Shown here: piece after piece, positions 17,228 through 26,523 of the stretch
How positions within the stretch are numbered: position 1 is the stretch's first letter
Layout: each line of letters starts with the position of its first letter
NCBI RefSeq assembly: GCF_034931125.1
Contig: NZ_JAYGHM010000027.1
Span: 33,294-97,293, forward strand
From: Rivularia sp034931125
Lineage (GTDB): Bacteria; Cyanobacteriota; Cyanobacteriia; Cyanobacteriales; Nostocaceae
DNA length: 64,000 nt
Direction: 5' to 3'
Notes under the pieces: model-generated
Databases searched by the model: none
Told to the model about the DNA's origin: nothing
Seen by the model: only the letters and a program-made list of their open reading frames with translations
Position numbers and translations under genes: made by a program

Positions 17228-17388
17228 CTGTCACATTAACTTTGCGGGGTAAGAAATTCGTAGTGCGACCATCTTGGTCGCTCGTTACAACCAGCGAGCG
17301 GGCTAAAAGCAACGAGCGAGCGAGACGCTCGCACTACGCGCACACTTCGTGAACGCACTACGCTAACCCCTCAAAGTTAGTGTGACAG
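17228..17388. mobile_element. MITE-like element, 161 bp, with terminal inverted repeats
   Basis: The left end CTGTCACATTAACTTTGCGG (17228-17247) continues to TTCGTAGTGCG. The right end, read in reverse complement, begins CTGTCACACTAACTTTGAGG and continues to CGTAGTGCG, so the terminal repeats are about 35-40 bp with few mismatches. Both flanks contain CTAGTACT, either a target duplication or a shared spacer. The interior is built of GCGAGCG palindromes with no ORF. An IS200/IS605 TnpA remnant lies 230 bp downstream. Confidence 0.75.
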
Positions 17389-17470
17389 ACTACTAGTACT
17401 CCATTTCAAAAGTTTTGACGGGTTTTTATCCTAGCCCGTCCGGGAATGCAATTCGCGGACTAATAGCATA

Positions 17471-17488
17471 AGTCCTATAAATAGGACT
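17471..17488. repeat. Small perfect hairpin
   Basis: AGTCCTATAAATAGGACT has 7-bp arms around a TAAA loop. It lies between the MITE-like unit and the transposase remnant. Confidence 0.7.
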
Positions 17489-17621
17489 AAAATTTTACCC
17501 CGCAAAATTAATGCAATCGACCAATAGTAGTTCATTTCATTAATTACGAATTACGTTCACCTTTCTGTGTTCCCGTTCACCGCAAGGTGTCCCGTAGGGA
17601 AGGGTATTACGAATTACGAAT

Positions 17622-17834
17622 TATACTCACCCAGACGTTGAATTGAGCAAATTAGTTAACAATCTAAAGTCAGTGTCTTCTAGAAAATTGCGAAAAGAAT
17701 TTGCAGAGTATTTATCTGAGATTTATTGGAAAGAAGTATTTTGGAGTGGTTCTTATTTTGTAGCAACGCGAGGTGGCGTAACTGTTTCGACTTTGCGGAA
17801 ATACATCGAGGGACAATCTAAACCCGGTTCGTAA
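17622..17834 (+). pseudogene. IS200/IS605 TnpA (Y1 transposase) C-terminal remnant
   Basis: The open segment reads YTHPDVELSKLVNNLKSVSS, then RKLRKEFAEYLSEIYWKEVF, then WSGSYFVATRGGVTVSTL, and RKYIEGQ. This is the C-terminal half of TnpA, including the helix with the catalytic Tyr (KYIEGQ). The N-terminal half with the HUH motif is missing. Upstream sequence is repeats of TTACGAATTACGAA, with no more coding similarity, so the gene is a deletion remnant and cannot transpose by itself. No tnpB is nearby. Confidence 0.85.
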
Positions 17835-18105
17835 TTCATCCCAACACTTCCCTTACGGGTAAGTGTGGGACTTCTTACGATTGAAAGTTAAAAATAATTT
17901 AAAAATAAATTTTATATAAAAGACTTAATAAATATGGTCAGCATGGCAAACCATGCACCACTCGCTTTTGCCCCTTAGCAGCAAAACTTAACACAAACCA
18001 AAGCTAAGATAGATTTCCACGGGTATACGCCTTTTGATAGACTTAATAACTGATATCGCAATTCGCAAATACCGCGTTTAGCAAGCAATTGAGAGGGTAG
18101 ACTTC

Positions 18106-19143
18106 GTGGAAAATACGCTTGGATTAGAGATTATTGAAGTAGTTGAGCTAGCGGCGATCGCCAGCGCTCACTGGATGGGCAAAGGTGAGAAGAATACCGC
18201 TGACCAAGTGGCTGTAGAAGCTATGCGGGAGAGAATGAACAAAATCCATATGCGCGGACGCATTGTGATTGGAGAAGGTGAACGCGATGAAGCTCCCATG
18301 CTTTACATTGGTGAAGAAGTGGGAATTTGTACTCGTGAAGATGCCAAAGATTATTGTAACCCCAATGAATTAATTGAAATTGACATCGCTGTTGACCCTT
18401 GCGAAGGCACTAACCTGGTAGCATACGGTCAAAATGGATCTATGGCTGTATTGGCAATTTCTGAAAAAGGCGGATTATTTGCTGCACCCGACTTCTATAT
18501 GAGAAAGCTCGCAGCACCAGCACAAGCACGAGGCAAAGTAGATATAAACAAGTCTGCCACCGAAAACCTGAAAATTCTATCCGAGTGTTTGAATCGTTCG
18601 GTTGAGGAATTAGTAGTAGTAGTGATGGATCGTCCCCGTCACAAAGAATTAATTGCAGAAATTCGTCAAGCAGGTGCTAGAGTCCGCCTAATCAGCGATG
18701 GTGACGTTTCTGCGGCTATTTCCTGCGGTTTCTCCGGTACCAACATTCATGCATTAATGGGTATCGGAGCGGCTCCCGAAGGTGTAATTTCTGCTGCTGC
18801 AATGCGTTGTTTGGGCGGACACTTTCAAGGACAATTGATCTACGATCCAGAAGTAGTGCAAACAGGTTTAATTGGCGAAAGCAGAGAAGGTAATTTAGCA
18901 CGACTCAAAGAAATGGGTATCAACGACCCAGATAAATGTTACAACGCTGAAGAACTAGCTGGCGGTGAAAACGTACTCTTTGCAGCTTGCGGTATTACTC
19001 CGGGAACCTTAATGGAAGGAGTTCGTTTCTTCAACGGAGGAGCTAGAACTCAAAGCTTAGTAATTTCCAGCCAATCAAAAACTGCCCGGTTTGTCGATAC
19101 CATTCATATGGTAGATAAACCACAAACCCTAAGTCTAAGGTAG
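18106..19143 (+). CDS. glpX: Class II fructose-1,6-/sedoheptulose-1,7-bisphosphatase
   Basis: 345 residues of the GlpX family, which in cyanobacteria is the dual FBP/SBPase of the Calvin cycle. Visible motifs are GEGERDEAPMLYIGE and DPCEGTNLVAYGQ (metal and phosphate binding), then DRPRHKELI, SDGDVSAAI and GIGAAPEGVISAAAMRCLGG (sugar-phosphate site). The start is GTG at 18106 with GAGAGGG about 10 bases upstream. Glutamyl-tRNA reductase follows on the same strand after a gap, an arrangement I recall from other cyanobacteria. Confidence 0.96.
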   Translation: MENTLGLEIIEVVELAAIASAHWMGKGEKNTADQVAVEAMRERMNKIHMRGRIVIGEGERDEAPMLYIGEEVGICTREDAKDYCNPNELIEIDIAVDPCEGTNLVAYGQNGSMAVLAISEKGGLFAAPDFYMRKLAAPAQARGKVDINKSATENLKILSECLNRSVEELVVVVMDRPRHKELIAEIRQAGARVRLISDGDVSAAISCGFSGTNIHALMGIGAAPEGVISAAAMRCLGGHFQGQLIYDPEVVQTGLIGESREGNLARLKEMGINDPDKCYNAEELAGGENVLFAACGITPGTLMEGVRFFNGGARTQSLVISSQSKTARFVDTIHMVDKPQTLSLR

Positions 19144-19641
19144 GAAAGGGAAATAATTAGTTANNNNNNNNNNNNNNNNNNNNNNNNNNNNNNNNNNNNN
19201 NNNNNNNNNNNNNNNNNNNNNNNNNNNNNNNNNNNNNNNNNNNNNNNNNNNNNNNNNNNNNNNNNNNNNNNNNNNNNNNNNNNNNNNNNNNNNNNNNNNN
19301 NNNNNNNNNNNNNNNNNNNNNNNNNNNNNNNNNNNNNNNNNNNNNNNNNNNNNNNNNNNNNNNNNNNNNNNNNNNNNNNNNNNNNNNNNNNNNNNNNNNN
19401 NNNNGTTTATAAATTGGACTGAATGTGAATTAGTTGTACAAATCATCTTTAATTACGCCGATCGTCCCAAGATTAGGTTTAGGATAAGAGGCATTTTTAA
19501 TTTACGGTACTGCGTAGCTCATAACTCATAACTCATAACTCATAACTCATAACTCATAACTCATAACCCTTAACTTCCTCCCCCGTTCCCCCTTGTGTTT
19601 ATCAATTATCAATAAATAATTAGTAATTACCATTTATTCAG
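19144..19641. other. 498-bp intergenic region with assembly gap
   Basis: Bases 19164-19404 are N (241 positions), so the true content between glpX and hemA is unknown. To the right, 19518-19566 is a (CTCATAA)n heptamer array of about seven copies. No gene is visible in the readable part. Confidence 0.9.
19518..19566. repeat. Heptamer tandem repeat (CTCATAA)n
   Basis: Seven perfect copies of CTCATAA about 75 bases upstream of hemA; the only heptamer array of this exact unit in the window. Confidence 0.95.
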
Positions 19642-20928
19642 ATGCATATAGCAGTCGTAGGCTTAAGCCACAAGACAGCCCCAGTAGAAGTTAGAGAGAA
19701 ACTAAGCATTCCCGAACCGCAAACTGAAGGGGCGATCGCTCATCTGTTAAGCTATCCCAGTATTGAAGAAGTGACAGTTCTGAGTACTTGCAACCGCTTG
19801 GAAATTTATATTGTTACTCGGGAAAGCGAACAAGGTATCCGAGAAGTAATTCAGTTTCTCTCGGAGCATAGCAAGTTACCTGTAATGTCTTTAAGACCCC
19901 ATTTATTTATGTTGCTCCATCAAGATGCTGTCATGCATTTAATGCGAGTCTCGGCTGGTTTAGATAGCTTGGTACTCGGTGAAGGACAAATTTTGGCTCA
20001 GGTAAAGACTACTCACAAAATTGGTCAGCAATATAAAGGGATTAAAACAGTTCTAAATAAATTATTTAAACAAGCTATAACCGCCGGTAAGAGGGTGCGT
20101 AGCGAAACAAGTATTGGAACTGGTGCGGTTTCTATTAGTTCCGCAGCGGTAGAACTAGCCCAAATGAAAGTACAAAATTTAGCCGCAGTTAGAGTTGCGA
20201 TCGTTGGGGCTGGAAAAATGTCGCGCTTGCTAGTACAGCATTTGATTTCCAAAGGTGCGGGAGAAATTTGTATTCTAAATCGTTCTATGGCAAGAGCGGA
20301 AGAATTAGCAAAGCAGTTTACCGCTTGTACCATCCAGATTCAACCTCTGGAAGAAATGATGCTAGTAATTACCGAAAGCGATTTAGTATTTACAAGTACT
20401 TCGGCAACAGAACCAATACTTGACCGCAGCAAATTAGAATTAGTATTAGAACCCAACCGTCCTTTAATGTTGTTTGACATTTCTGTACCGCGCAACGTTC
20501 ACGCAGATGTTAACGAACTAGAAAACGTACAGGCATTTAATGTAGACGACTTGAAAGCGGTAGTCGCCCAAAATCAAGAAAGTCGTCGTCAAATGGCACA
20601 GGAAGCTGTGGGTATTTTAGAACAAGAAGTAGAAGCTTTTGACATCTGGTGGCGCAGTCTCGAAACAGTTTCTACAATTAGTTCTTTACGAAACAAAATT
20701 GAAACTATCCGCGAACAAGAATTAGAGAAAGCCTTATCGAGATTGGGTTCGGAATTCGGCGAAAAACATCAAGAAGTCATCGAAGCCTTAACGCGAGGAA
20801 TAGTTAACAAAATATTACACGACCCAATGGTACAGTTGAGAGCGCAGCAAGATGTCGAAGCTAGACAACACTGTATGCAAACCCTGCAAAAGTTATTTAA
20901 TTTAGATGCAGAAGAGCAATTTAGTTAG
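19642..20928 (+). CDS. hemA: Glutamyl-tRNA reductase
   Basis: 428 residues, the usual length. HemA reduces glutamyl-tRNA to glutamate-1-semialdehyde, the first committed step of heme, chlorophyll and bilin synthesis. Motifs are GLSHKTAPVEVREKL, the active-site Cys50 in STCNRLEIY, GEGQILAQVK, the NADPH Rossmann segment VAIVGAGKMSRLLVQHL, and the C-terminal dimerisation helices (LRNKIETIREQELEKAL onward). ATG start. Regulation cannot be read because the upstream region contains a gap. Confidence 0.97.
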   Translation: MHIAVVGLSHKTAPVEVREKLSIPEPQTEGAIAHLLSYPSIEEVTVLSTCNRLEIYIVTRESEQGIREVIQFLSEHSKLPVMSLRPHLFMLLHQDAVMHLMRVSAGLDSLVLGEGQILAQVKTTHKIGQQYKGIKTVLNKLFKQAITAGKRVRSETSIGTGAVSISSAAVELAQMKVQNLAAVRVAIVGAGKMSRLLVQHLISKGAGEICILNRSMARAEELAKQFTACTIQIQPLEEMMLVITESDLVFTSTSATEPILDRSKLELVLEPNRPLMLFDISVPRNVHADVNELENVQAFNVDDLKAVVAQNQESRRQMAQEAVGILEQEVEAFDIWWRSLETVSTISSLRNKIETIREQELEKALSRLGSEFGEKHQEVIEALTRGIVNKILHDPMVQLRAQQDVEARQHCMQTLQKLFNLDAEEQFS

Positions 20929-20955
20929 ATCAGGAATTGGGCATGGGGAATAATT

Positions 20956-21072
20956 AAGGTTAAAGGTTAAAGGTCAAAGGTCAAAGGTTAAATAACTCCT
21001 AACTCCTAATTTTTTCCTCCATCCCCCCATCCCCCCATCTCCCCATCTCCCCTTCCCCCATCCCCCCATCTC
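20956..21072. repeat. Three consecutive heptamer-type arrays
   Basis: AAGGTTA/AAGGTCA units (20956-20990), CTCCTAA units (about 20994-21009) and CCCCATC/CCCCCAT units (21019-21072) fill the gap between convergent hemA and the dioxygenase gene. Confidence 0.9.
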
Positions 21073-21074
21073 TT

Positions 21075-21746
21075 CTAAACTTCTGCCCATTTTCGCAGTA
21101 AATTCGCGTAGGTTTTGCTAATTAAGTCAAATTCTGCTGTTTTACCGTGTTTTTGAAACATGATTTGTTTGGCTGTATCTAGGTCAAATAAAATTTCGCG
21201 TTGGGAAGGTTCGCGAACCAAGCTTTGTACCCAACTAACTGCTGCTAAACGTTTACCTGTCTCTACTGTTTCTACTCGATGCAGGGTTGTTGAAGGATAT
21301 ACGATCGCTGAACCTGCTTCTAATTTGAAAGCTTGTTCCCCTAGACTTGTATCTATAACTAATTCTCCTCCTTTATAACTTGAGGGAGAATTCAGAAATA
21401 AGGTAAATGATACGTCAGAACGTATAGGTTTTTCACCTCCCATTATCGCGTTGTCGGTGTGAGAACCGTAATACATTCCTTGCGAATAACAACTGAAAAT
21501 TATCGGACGGATAACTTTTGGTTTGACTGCTGCTTCAAATAGCCTGTTGCGTTTAATCGCTTCGATCGCAATAGTTTTCAATTCGCGATCGGTGTCAGTA
21601 TCTCCTGATAGCTGAGTATTGTTTTTAACCGTTTTTGCAAACCATCCTGCTGTCAGCTTGCCGTCTACAAACTCGGCATCTTTAAGTTTGTCAGTAATTA
21701 TATCTAGTTCTTCTGCTGTCAGAACATTTTCTATAACAAGAATCAT
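21075..21746 (-). CDS. PKHD-type Fe(II)/2-oxoglutarate dioxygenase (PiuC/YbiX-like)
   Basis: 223 residues. The iron ligands are His96 and Asp98 (YYGSHTDNAI) and His156 (STTLHRVETV), with the 2-oxoglutarate Arg about ten residues later (GKRLAAVSW). SDVSFTLFLNSPSSYKGGEL and the C-terminal SLVREPSQREILFDL segment are typical of the PiuC/YbiX subfamily. Its substrate is not known; in proteobacteria the family lies near iron-uptake receptors, but here no TonB receptor is adjacent. ATG start; monocistronic. Confidence 0.93.
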   Translation of the reverse strand: MILVIENVLTAEELDIITDKLKDAEFVDGKLTAGWFAKTVKNNTQLSGDTDTDRELKTIAIEAIKRNRLFEAAVKPKVIRPIIFSCYSQGMYYGSHTDNAIMGGEKPIRSDVSFTLFLNSPSSYKGGELVIDTSLGEQAFKLEAGSAIVYPSTTLHRVETVETGKRLAAVSWVQSLVREPSQREILFDLDTAKQIMFQKHGKTAEFDLISKTYANLLRKWAEV

Positions 21747-22078
21747 ATGTATTAAGCAGGTTGGCGTTGAAAATTGTAATTAGGACAAGGGAGTAGGGAG
21801 TAGGCAATAGGGGCAAAGTTTTGTAGCCAATTTACATTTTGTTACATAATTCGGTTTGTTTGTGCCAACTTACTTAATTGGCAATGGGATATTGGTCACA
21901 AGAAGATAGTTAAGCAGTAAGACGCGAACATTACAAAGATTTTCTCAACTCCTAACTCCTAATTCCTAACTCCTAATTTCTCTGAACCAAAATTCGGGCA
22001 AGACAAAGGCGGTTTTTCACCTTTATCTTGCCCATTGGCTCAATCTATTGAAAAATGAGGCTTATTTATTGTCAGCCC
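21747..22078. other. 332-bp intergenic region
   Basis: It contains GGGAGTAGG repeats (about 21788-21806), a dispersed sequence (21842-21878) that recurs near 55592, and a CTCCTAA array (21946-21977). No gene is seen. Confidence 0.6.
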
Positions 22079-22270
22079 TTAACTACCTTCACCACCTTCA
22101 CCACCTTCAGGGGTTTCAGTCGCAGCAGGTGTCGCTTCTGGAGTAGTTTGTTCAACTCCGGGGGTCGCTTCGGTACCTTCTCCACCTTCAGGGGCTTCAT
22201 CTCCACCACAAGCGGTGACGCTAGCAGCCATACCTAATGCAAGAAATAAAGCAATTGTTTTTGAACGCAT
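22079..22270 (-). CDS. Very small Glu/Gly/Thr-rich lipoprotein
   Basis: 63 residues from ATG 22270, chosen because GAGGAG lies 7 bases upstream; an ATG 21 bases earlier lacks such a site. MRSKTIALFLALGMAASVTAC is a lipoprotein signal (given here as its first 20 residues plus the lipobox Cys21). The mature part is low complexity, rich in E, G, T, P and A (APEGGEG, TPEATPAATETPEGGEGG). It is probably anchored in the membrane with a disordered acidic tail. Function unknown; no operon partner. Confidence 0.7.
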   Translation of the reverse strand: MRSKTIALFLALGMAASVTACGGDEAPEGGEGTEATPGVEQTTPEATPAATETPEGGEGGEGS

Positions 22271-22870
22271 TTTCACACTCCTCACTATCATTTTTTCAAG
22301 TTATTTAGTTTATCCACGACACCCCAAAAATTTCGACGGTTGTTGAACACAAGTCGAGAATTAGTGCTTCTTTATTAGAAGCTAATTGCAAATGATTTTA
22401 ACTTATATTGGTAATTATAAGCAAGAAGTTTGGATTACATAACTGGTGCTTTTAGTTGAAAGCTGTTCCAAATATGTGTTACTCCAAAGCTTTAGATGCT
22501 TTACGATATTGCTTTTTGGCTAGTAAATTAATAGTATGGGTTTTGAGTATGCCTGGAAGCTTACTGAGAATTTAATATATAAGTTAGCTTAATTTTAATC
22601 AATAAACTTAGTTTTAATGAGAATTTTTATTAAATAAATTAGTTCTTCAGGAATTATCAAACGGGATGTTTTTCTATTCCCTGTTCAAGTTAATTCAGCA
22701 TAAAAAGTATGGTAAAGCTAAATAGTGTAACATTCAAGAAAGATCAAATGTGATAATTTATGGAAATTGACCAAGAAATTCATTTATTTTTAACTGTTGA
22801 AAGTTGAAGTTAAGTAAAAAAAAATACAACTAAAACTAATCGCAAACGAGTTAATTATTAATATTTAGAG
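22271..22870. other. 600-bp AT-rich intergenic region
   Basis: It separates the small lipoprotein gene from the divergent UPF0182 gene. I see no ORF, strong hairpin or repeat array in it. Confidence 0.5.
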
Positions 22871-25861
22871 ATGCAATTTAGTTTTATTCCCCGAAGAAGT
22901 TATCGGATAATTTTCGGATTGTTGGGTTTTTGGCTGATGTTTGATTTAGCCTCACACCTAATAGCAGAATTTATTTGGTTCGAGAAAGTTGGGTATTTGT
23001 CAGAGTTTATATTGCGCTTAATAACGCAGTTCGGTTTGTGGACGATCGCCTTTTTCACTTCAGCGTGTTTTTTACTAGGCAATTTGATTGTAGCGAGTTC
23101 GTTTAGGCACTCGAAAGCCGGATACGAAGATCAGGAAATCGGCAGAAAATCAAAAAGAAATTTTTTCCCTTCTCCAATAGTAAAAACTTCTGCAAATCCA
23201 TCTTACCTTTATGGATTACGATTACGCTGGCTGTTCCCAGCGATTTTTGGATTCACTGTTTTAGTAGCGACAATAGTACTTTTTTACAGTCAGAGAGCAA
23301 TAAATGTTTGGTATCCCCAAGTCATATTACCTGGTGAATTACTGCAATTTCCCTCTTGGTTTCAGGTAATCTGGAATATAGTGCAGTTACAGCAACCTGC
23401 TATCTCCATTTTGCAATTAATTGCACTGTTGGTTTTGAGTGCTGCGATTTTTGTTGGGTACGAATTTTGGCTCAGAGCGATCGCCATATTTGTGAGTTTA
23501 CTTTTAGGTTTCTTAATATCGGCACGCTGGATAAATGTTTTAGAATATTTTAACGCTACAAGTTTAAACATCAGCGAACCTTTATTTAATCGCGATATTA
23601 GTTTTTATATATTTTCGTTACCAGTTTGGGAACTGCTGCAATTTTGGTTGTTAGGACTATTTTTATTAGGTATAGCTGCGGTAGCGTTGATTTACTTACG
23701 TTCCGCTAACAGCTTGAGTGAAGGGAGATTTCCCGGTTTTACCGTCCAGCAACGGCTGCATCTCAACATTTTAGGTTGCTTGACGATGTTGGCGATCGCC
23801 TTACGTTATTGGCTGTTAAGATATCAACTTTTGTATTCTAAATTAGGGGTAAACTACGGTGCTAGCTATACAGATGTCAAAGTATTGCTACCGATTTATA
23901 CCTGCTTGAGTGTTTTAGCTGTAGTTATTGCAGCCTACTTGTTACTGCGAAGTTTGACTTTATCTAAAAGAACAAAAGAGAGTTTAAGACGTACACCTTA
24001 CCCGCGTCAACTAATTTATGTTTCGGGATTTTTTCTTGTAATCGCAACTGTTGCTGTCAGCGTTCTACCTACAGTAGTCCAAAAGTTAGTCGTACTGCCA
24101 AACGAAATCATCCGCGAGACACCTTACATTGAACGTACAATCAAACTTACCCGCGAAGCATTTAATTTAGACAGTATTGATGCAACTACTTTTAATCCTC
24201 AAGAGAATCTCACCGCATCTGACCTGCAAAAAAATGACTTAACTATTGCTAATATTCGCTTATGGGATACCCGTCCGCTGCTACAAAGTAACCGTCAACT
24301 ACAGCAAATCCGACCTTATTATAAGTTTCCAGATGCAGATATTGACCGTTACACTCTTAAACGCAGTATTAGCTCCCAAGCTTCTTTCAAACAGCAAACT
24401 ATCATCGCAGCCAGAGAATTAGATTACAACGACGTTCCCGACGCGGCGAAAACTTGGGTAAACAAGCATTTAGTTTATACTCATGGCTACGGGTTTACTC
24501 TGAGTCCGGTCAACCAAGTTGCTCCCGGTGGATTACCTTACTATTACGTTAAAGATATTGGTGTGGAAAATTCGGGGAATCAAGCTTCTTTATCCATATC
24601 TAATGCCGAAATTCGTGCCAGTATTCCGATTGCGAATCCGCGAATTTATTATGGAGAAATTGCCGATACCTATGTAATGACGGGAACCAAAACTCAAGAA
24701 TTTGACTATCCCAGTGGAAATGCTAACGAATTTAATATTTATGACGGAACTGGTGGAGTTCCTATCGGTGCAACTTGGCGACGCTTGCTGTTTTCCCAGT
24801 ATCTTAAAGATTGGCAGATGCTGCTGACGCGCAACTTTAAACCAGAAACTAAGGTAATTTTTCGCCGTAATATTAGAGAAAGAATCCGCACGATCGCTCC
24901 TTTTTTACGTTTTGATCGCGACCCTTACTTGGTAGCAGCCGATGGTAAAGGAACAACTATCGATGGCAAACCAACGTATCTGTATTGGATAATTGACGCT
25001 TACACTACTTCTAACCATTATCCCTATTCTGACCCAGGAAAAAATAAATTTAACTATATCCGTAACTCCGTAAAAATCGTTGTTGATGCTTATAACGGTG
25101 ATGTGACTTTTTACATTGCCGACTCAACAGACCCGATTATCACTACATTGGGGGCAATTTTTCCGTCGATGTTCAAACCTCTCGATCAAATGCCCCCCAC
25201 TCTTCGCAGTCATATCCGCTACCCCTCTGACTATTTCAGCATTCAGTCGGAACGGTTGCTTGCTTATCATATGACCGACCCCCAGGTATTCTACAACCGA
25301 GAAGATTTGTGGCAGATACCTTCGGAAATTTACGGTACTGAACAGCAGCCAGTTCAACCTTACTATTTAATTACAAAATTACCCACTGCTCAAAATGAAG
25401 AATTTATCTTACTACTTCCTTTTAATCCTACCCAACGACGAAATTTAATTGCTTGGCTAGCAGCGCGTTCTGATGGCAAAGAATATGGCAAATTATTACT
25501 TTACGAGTTCCCCAAGCAGGAATTAGTTTACGGACCGCAGCAAATAGAAGCTTTAATTAACCAAACTCCAGAAATCTCCGAACAAATTAGTTTATGGAAT
25601 CGTGAAGGTTCGCGGGTAATTCAAGGAAATTTATTGGTAATACCGATCGAACAATCACTGCTTTACGTTGAACCGCTGTATTTGGAAGCCGAGGAAAATA
25701 GTTTGCCAACCTTAGTTCGGGTGATTGTTGCTTACAATAATCAAATCGTCATGGAAGATACTTTAGAAAAATCTCTCGCAGCTATTTTTAACGTACCTGA
25801 AATTAGAACCCCTACTTTTACCATTCCAGATGAACCGCAACAACCGCTCTTACCGCAATAA
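22871..25861 (+). CDS. UPF0182 family large membrane protein
   Basis: 996 residues. Seven or so membrane helices lie in residues 10-400, starting with FIPRRSYRIIFGLLGFWLMF and including the family segment WFEKVGYLSEFILRLITQ (residues 37-54 or so). A long extracytoplasmic domain (about 400-980) contains the family blocks WDTRPLLQSNRQLQQIRPYY, THGYGFTLSPVN and NSVKIVVDAYNGDVTFYIAD. The protein ends Pro/Gln rich. UPF0182 is found widely in cyanobacteria, actinobacteria and clostridia; its function is unknown. Full length and intact. Confidence 0.95.
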   Translation: MQFSFIPRRSYRIIFGLLGFWLMFDLASHLIAEFIWFEKVGYLSEFILRLITQFGLWTIAFFTSACFLLGNLIVASSFRHSKAGYEDQEIGRKSKRNFFPSPIVKTSANPSYLYGLRLRWLFPAIFGFTVLVATIVLFYSQRAINVWYPQVILPGELLQFPSWFQVIWNIVQLQQPAISILQLIALLVLSAAIFVGYEFWLRAIAIFVSLLLGFLISARWINVLEYFNATSLNISEPLFNRDISFYIFSLPVWELLQFWLLGLFLLGIAAVALIYLRSANSLSEGRFPGFTVQQRLHLNILGCLTMLAIALRYWLLRYQLLYSKLGVNYGASYTDVKVLLPIYTCLSVLAVVIAAYLLLRSLTLSKRTKESLRRTPYPRQLIYVSGFFLVIATVAVSVLPTVVQKLVVLPNEIIRETPYIERTIKLTREAFNLDSIDATTFNPQENLTASDLQKNDLTIANIRLWDTRPLLQSNRQLQQIRPYYKFPDADIDRYTLKRSISSQASFKQQTIIAARELDYNDVPDAAKTWVNKHLVYTHGYGFTLSPVNQVAPGGLPYYYVKDIGVENSGNQASLSISNAEIRASIPIANPRIYYGEIADTYVMTGTKTQEFDYPSGNANEFNIYDGTGGVPIGATWRRLLFSQYLKDWQMLLTRNFKPETKVIFRRNIRERIRTIAPFLRFDRDPYLVAADGKGTTIDGKPTYLYWIIDAYTTSNHYPYSDPGKNKFNYIRNSVKIVVDAYNGDVTFYIADSTDPIITTLGAIFPSMFKPLDQMPPTLRSHIRYPSDYFSIQSERLLAYHMTDPQVFYNREDLWQIPSEIYGTEQQPVQPYYLITKLPTAQNEEFILLLPFNPTQRRNLIAWLAARSDGKEYGKLLLYEFPKQELVYGPQQIEALINQTPEISEQISLWNREGSRVIQGNLLVIPIEQSLLYVEPLYLEAEENSLPTLVRVIVAYNNQIVMEDTLEKSLAAIFNVPEIRTPTFTIPDEPQQPLLPQ

Positions 25862-26523
25862 GCGGTGGAGAACATTTGTATCAGTGATAGTAAATAGGTC
25901 AATATCTATCTACAGAAATAGATAGAACTTCCTTAATACCCTTCTAGGAGGATATCGCAAATGAGAGTAACAATGTAAAAATTGTTAAGAAGGTTGTATT
26001 ATATTATTCTGCACAGTTTTATACGTTGCACAAGAAATCAATTGTGTATGGCGGGCTATTAAGATTTAGTCTTGCTAAAAATCTTTAATTATTAATCTTT
26101 TAATCTTTACATTTTAAATTACTTATAAATCCGATATTTATTAGCTTCACAAATTGAGACTAATTTCCGCAAACCTACTAGTTTTTTAAGAGGTAACGTT
26201 AATTCGACGGGTAAAACGGTAGATTTCACAATTTTTATCCAGTTGATGATTTTTCAACCAAACAAATTATCATTTCTGTAAACGCAAAATATTTGACTTG
26301 ACTATAATTAGCATTCTATGAATACTCATTTACATTTATGCAGTGCTTTTTGTGGTCAAACCTAGCCAATGGTAAAAAAAATTTGATTTTTTTACCAAAA
26401 GATCTCAAAATTAGTGTGTATTAAGAGCAGGTTAAAAGCCTTGTTTTTGCTACATGAAAAAATCATTAGTTTGATTTTATTTGGCTCTAATTAGATAGGA
26501 ATAGAAGGTAGTTATAGCACAAA
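25862..26523. other. 662-bp intergenic region with a mini-ORF and a palindrome
   Basis: It holds a perfect ribosome-binding site AGGAGG (25946-25951) nine bases before ATG 25961 of a five-codon frame (MRVTM, stop). A palindrome at 26370-26397 (TGGTAAAAAAAAT/ATTTTTTTACCA) lies about 125 bases upstream of the ArsR-type gene. The rest is AT-rich without visible genes. Confidence 0.55.
26370..26397. promoter_or_regulatory. AT-rich palindrome upstream of the ArsR-type gene
   Basis: TGGTAAAAAAAAT (26370-26382) and ATTTTTTTACCA form 12-13-bp arms around a two- or three-base centre. It could be an operator for the regulator encoded at 26524 or simply a DNA hairpin. Location is the only support. Confidence 0.35.

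Noticed and set aside
16907..17239. Open frames on both strands with ELKATSEIR-type nine-residue repeats
   Set aside because: They arise from the 27-bp tandem array and the palindromic flanks, lack ribosome-binding sites, and resemble no protein family.
19135..19446. Minus-strand frame spanning the first N gap
   Set aside because: It is mostly unknown residues; the readable ends show no similarity to a gene.
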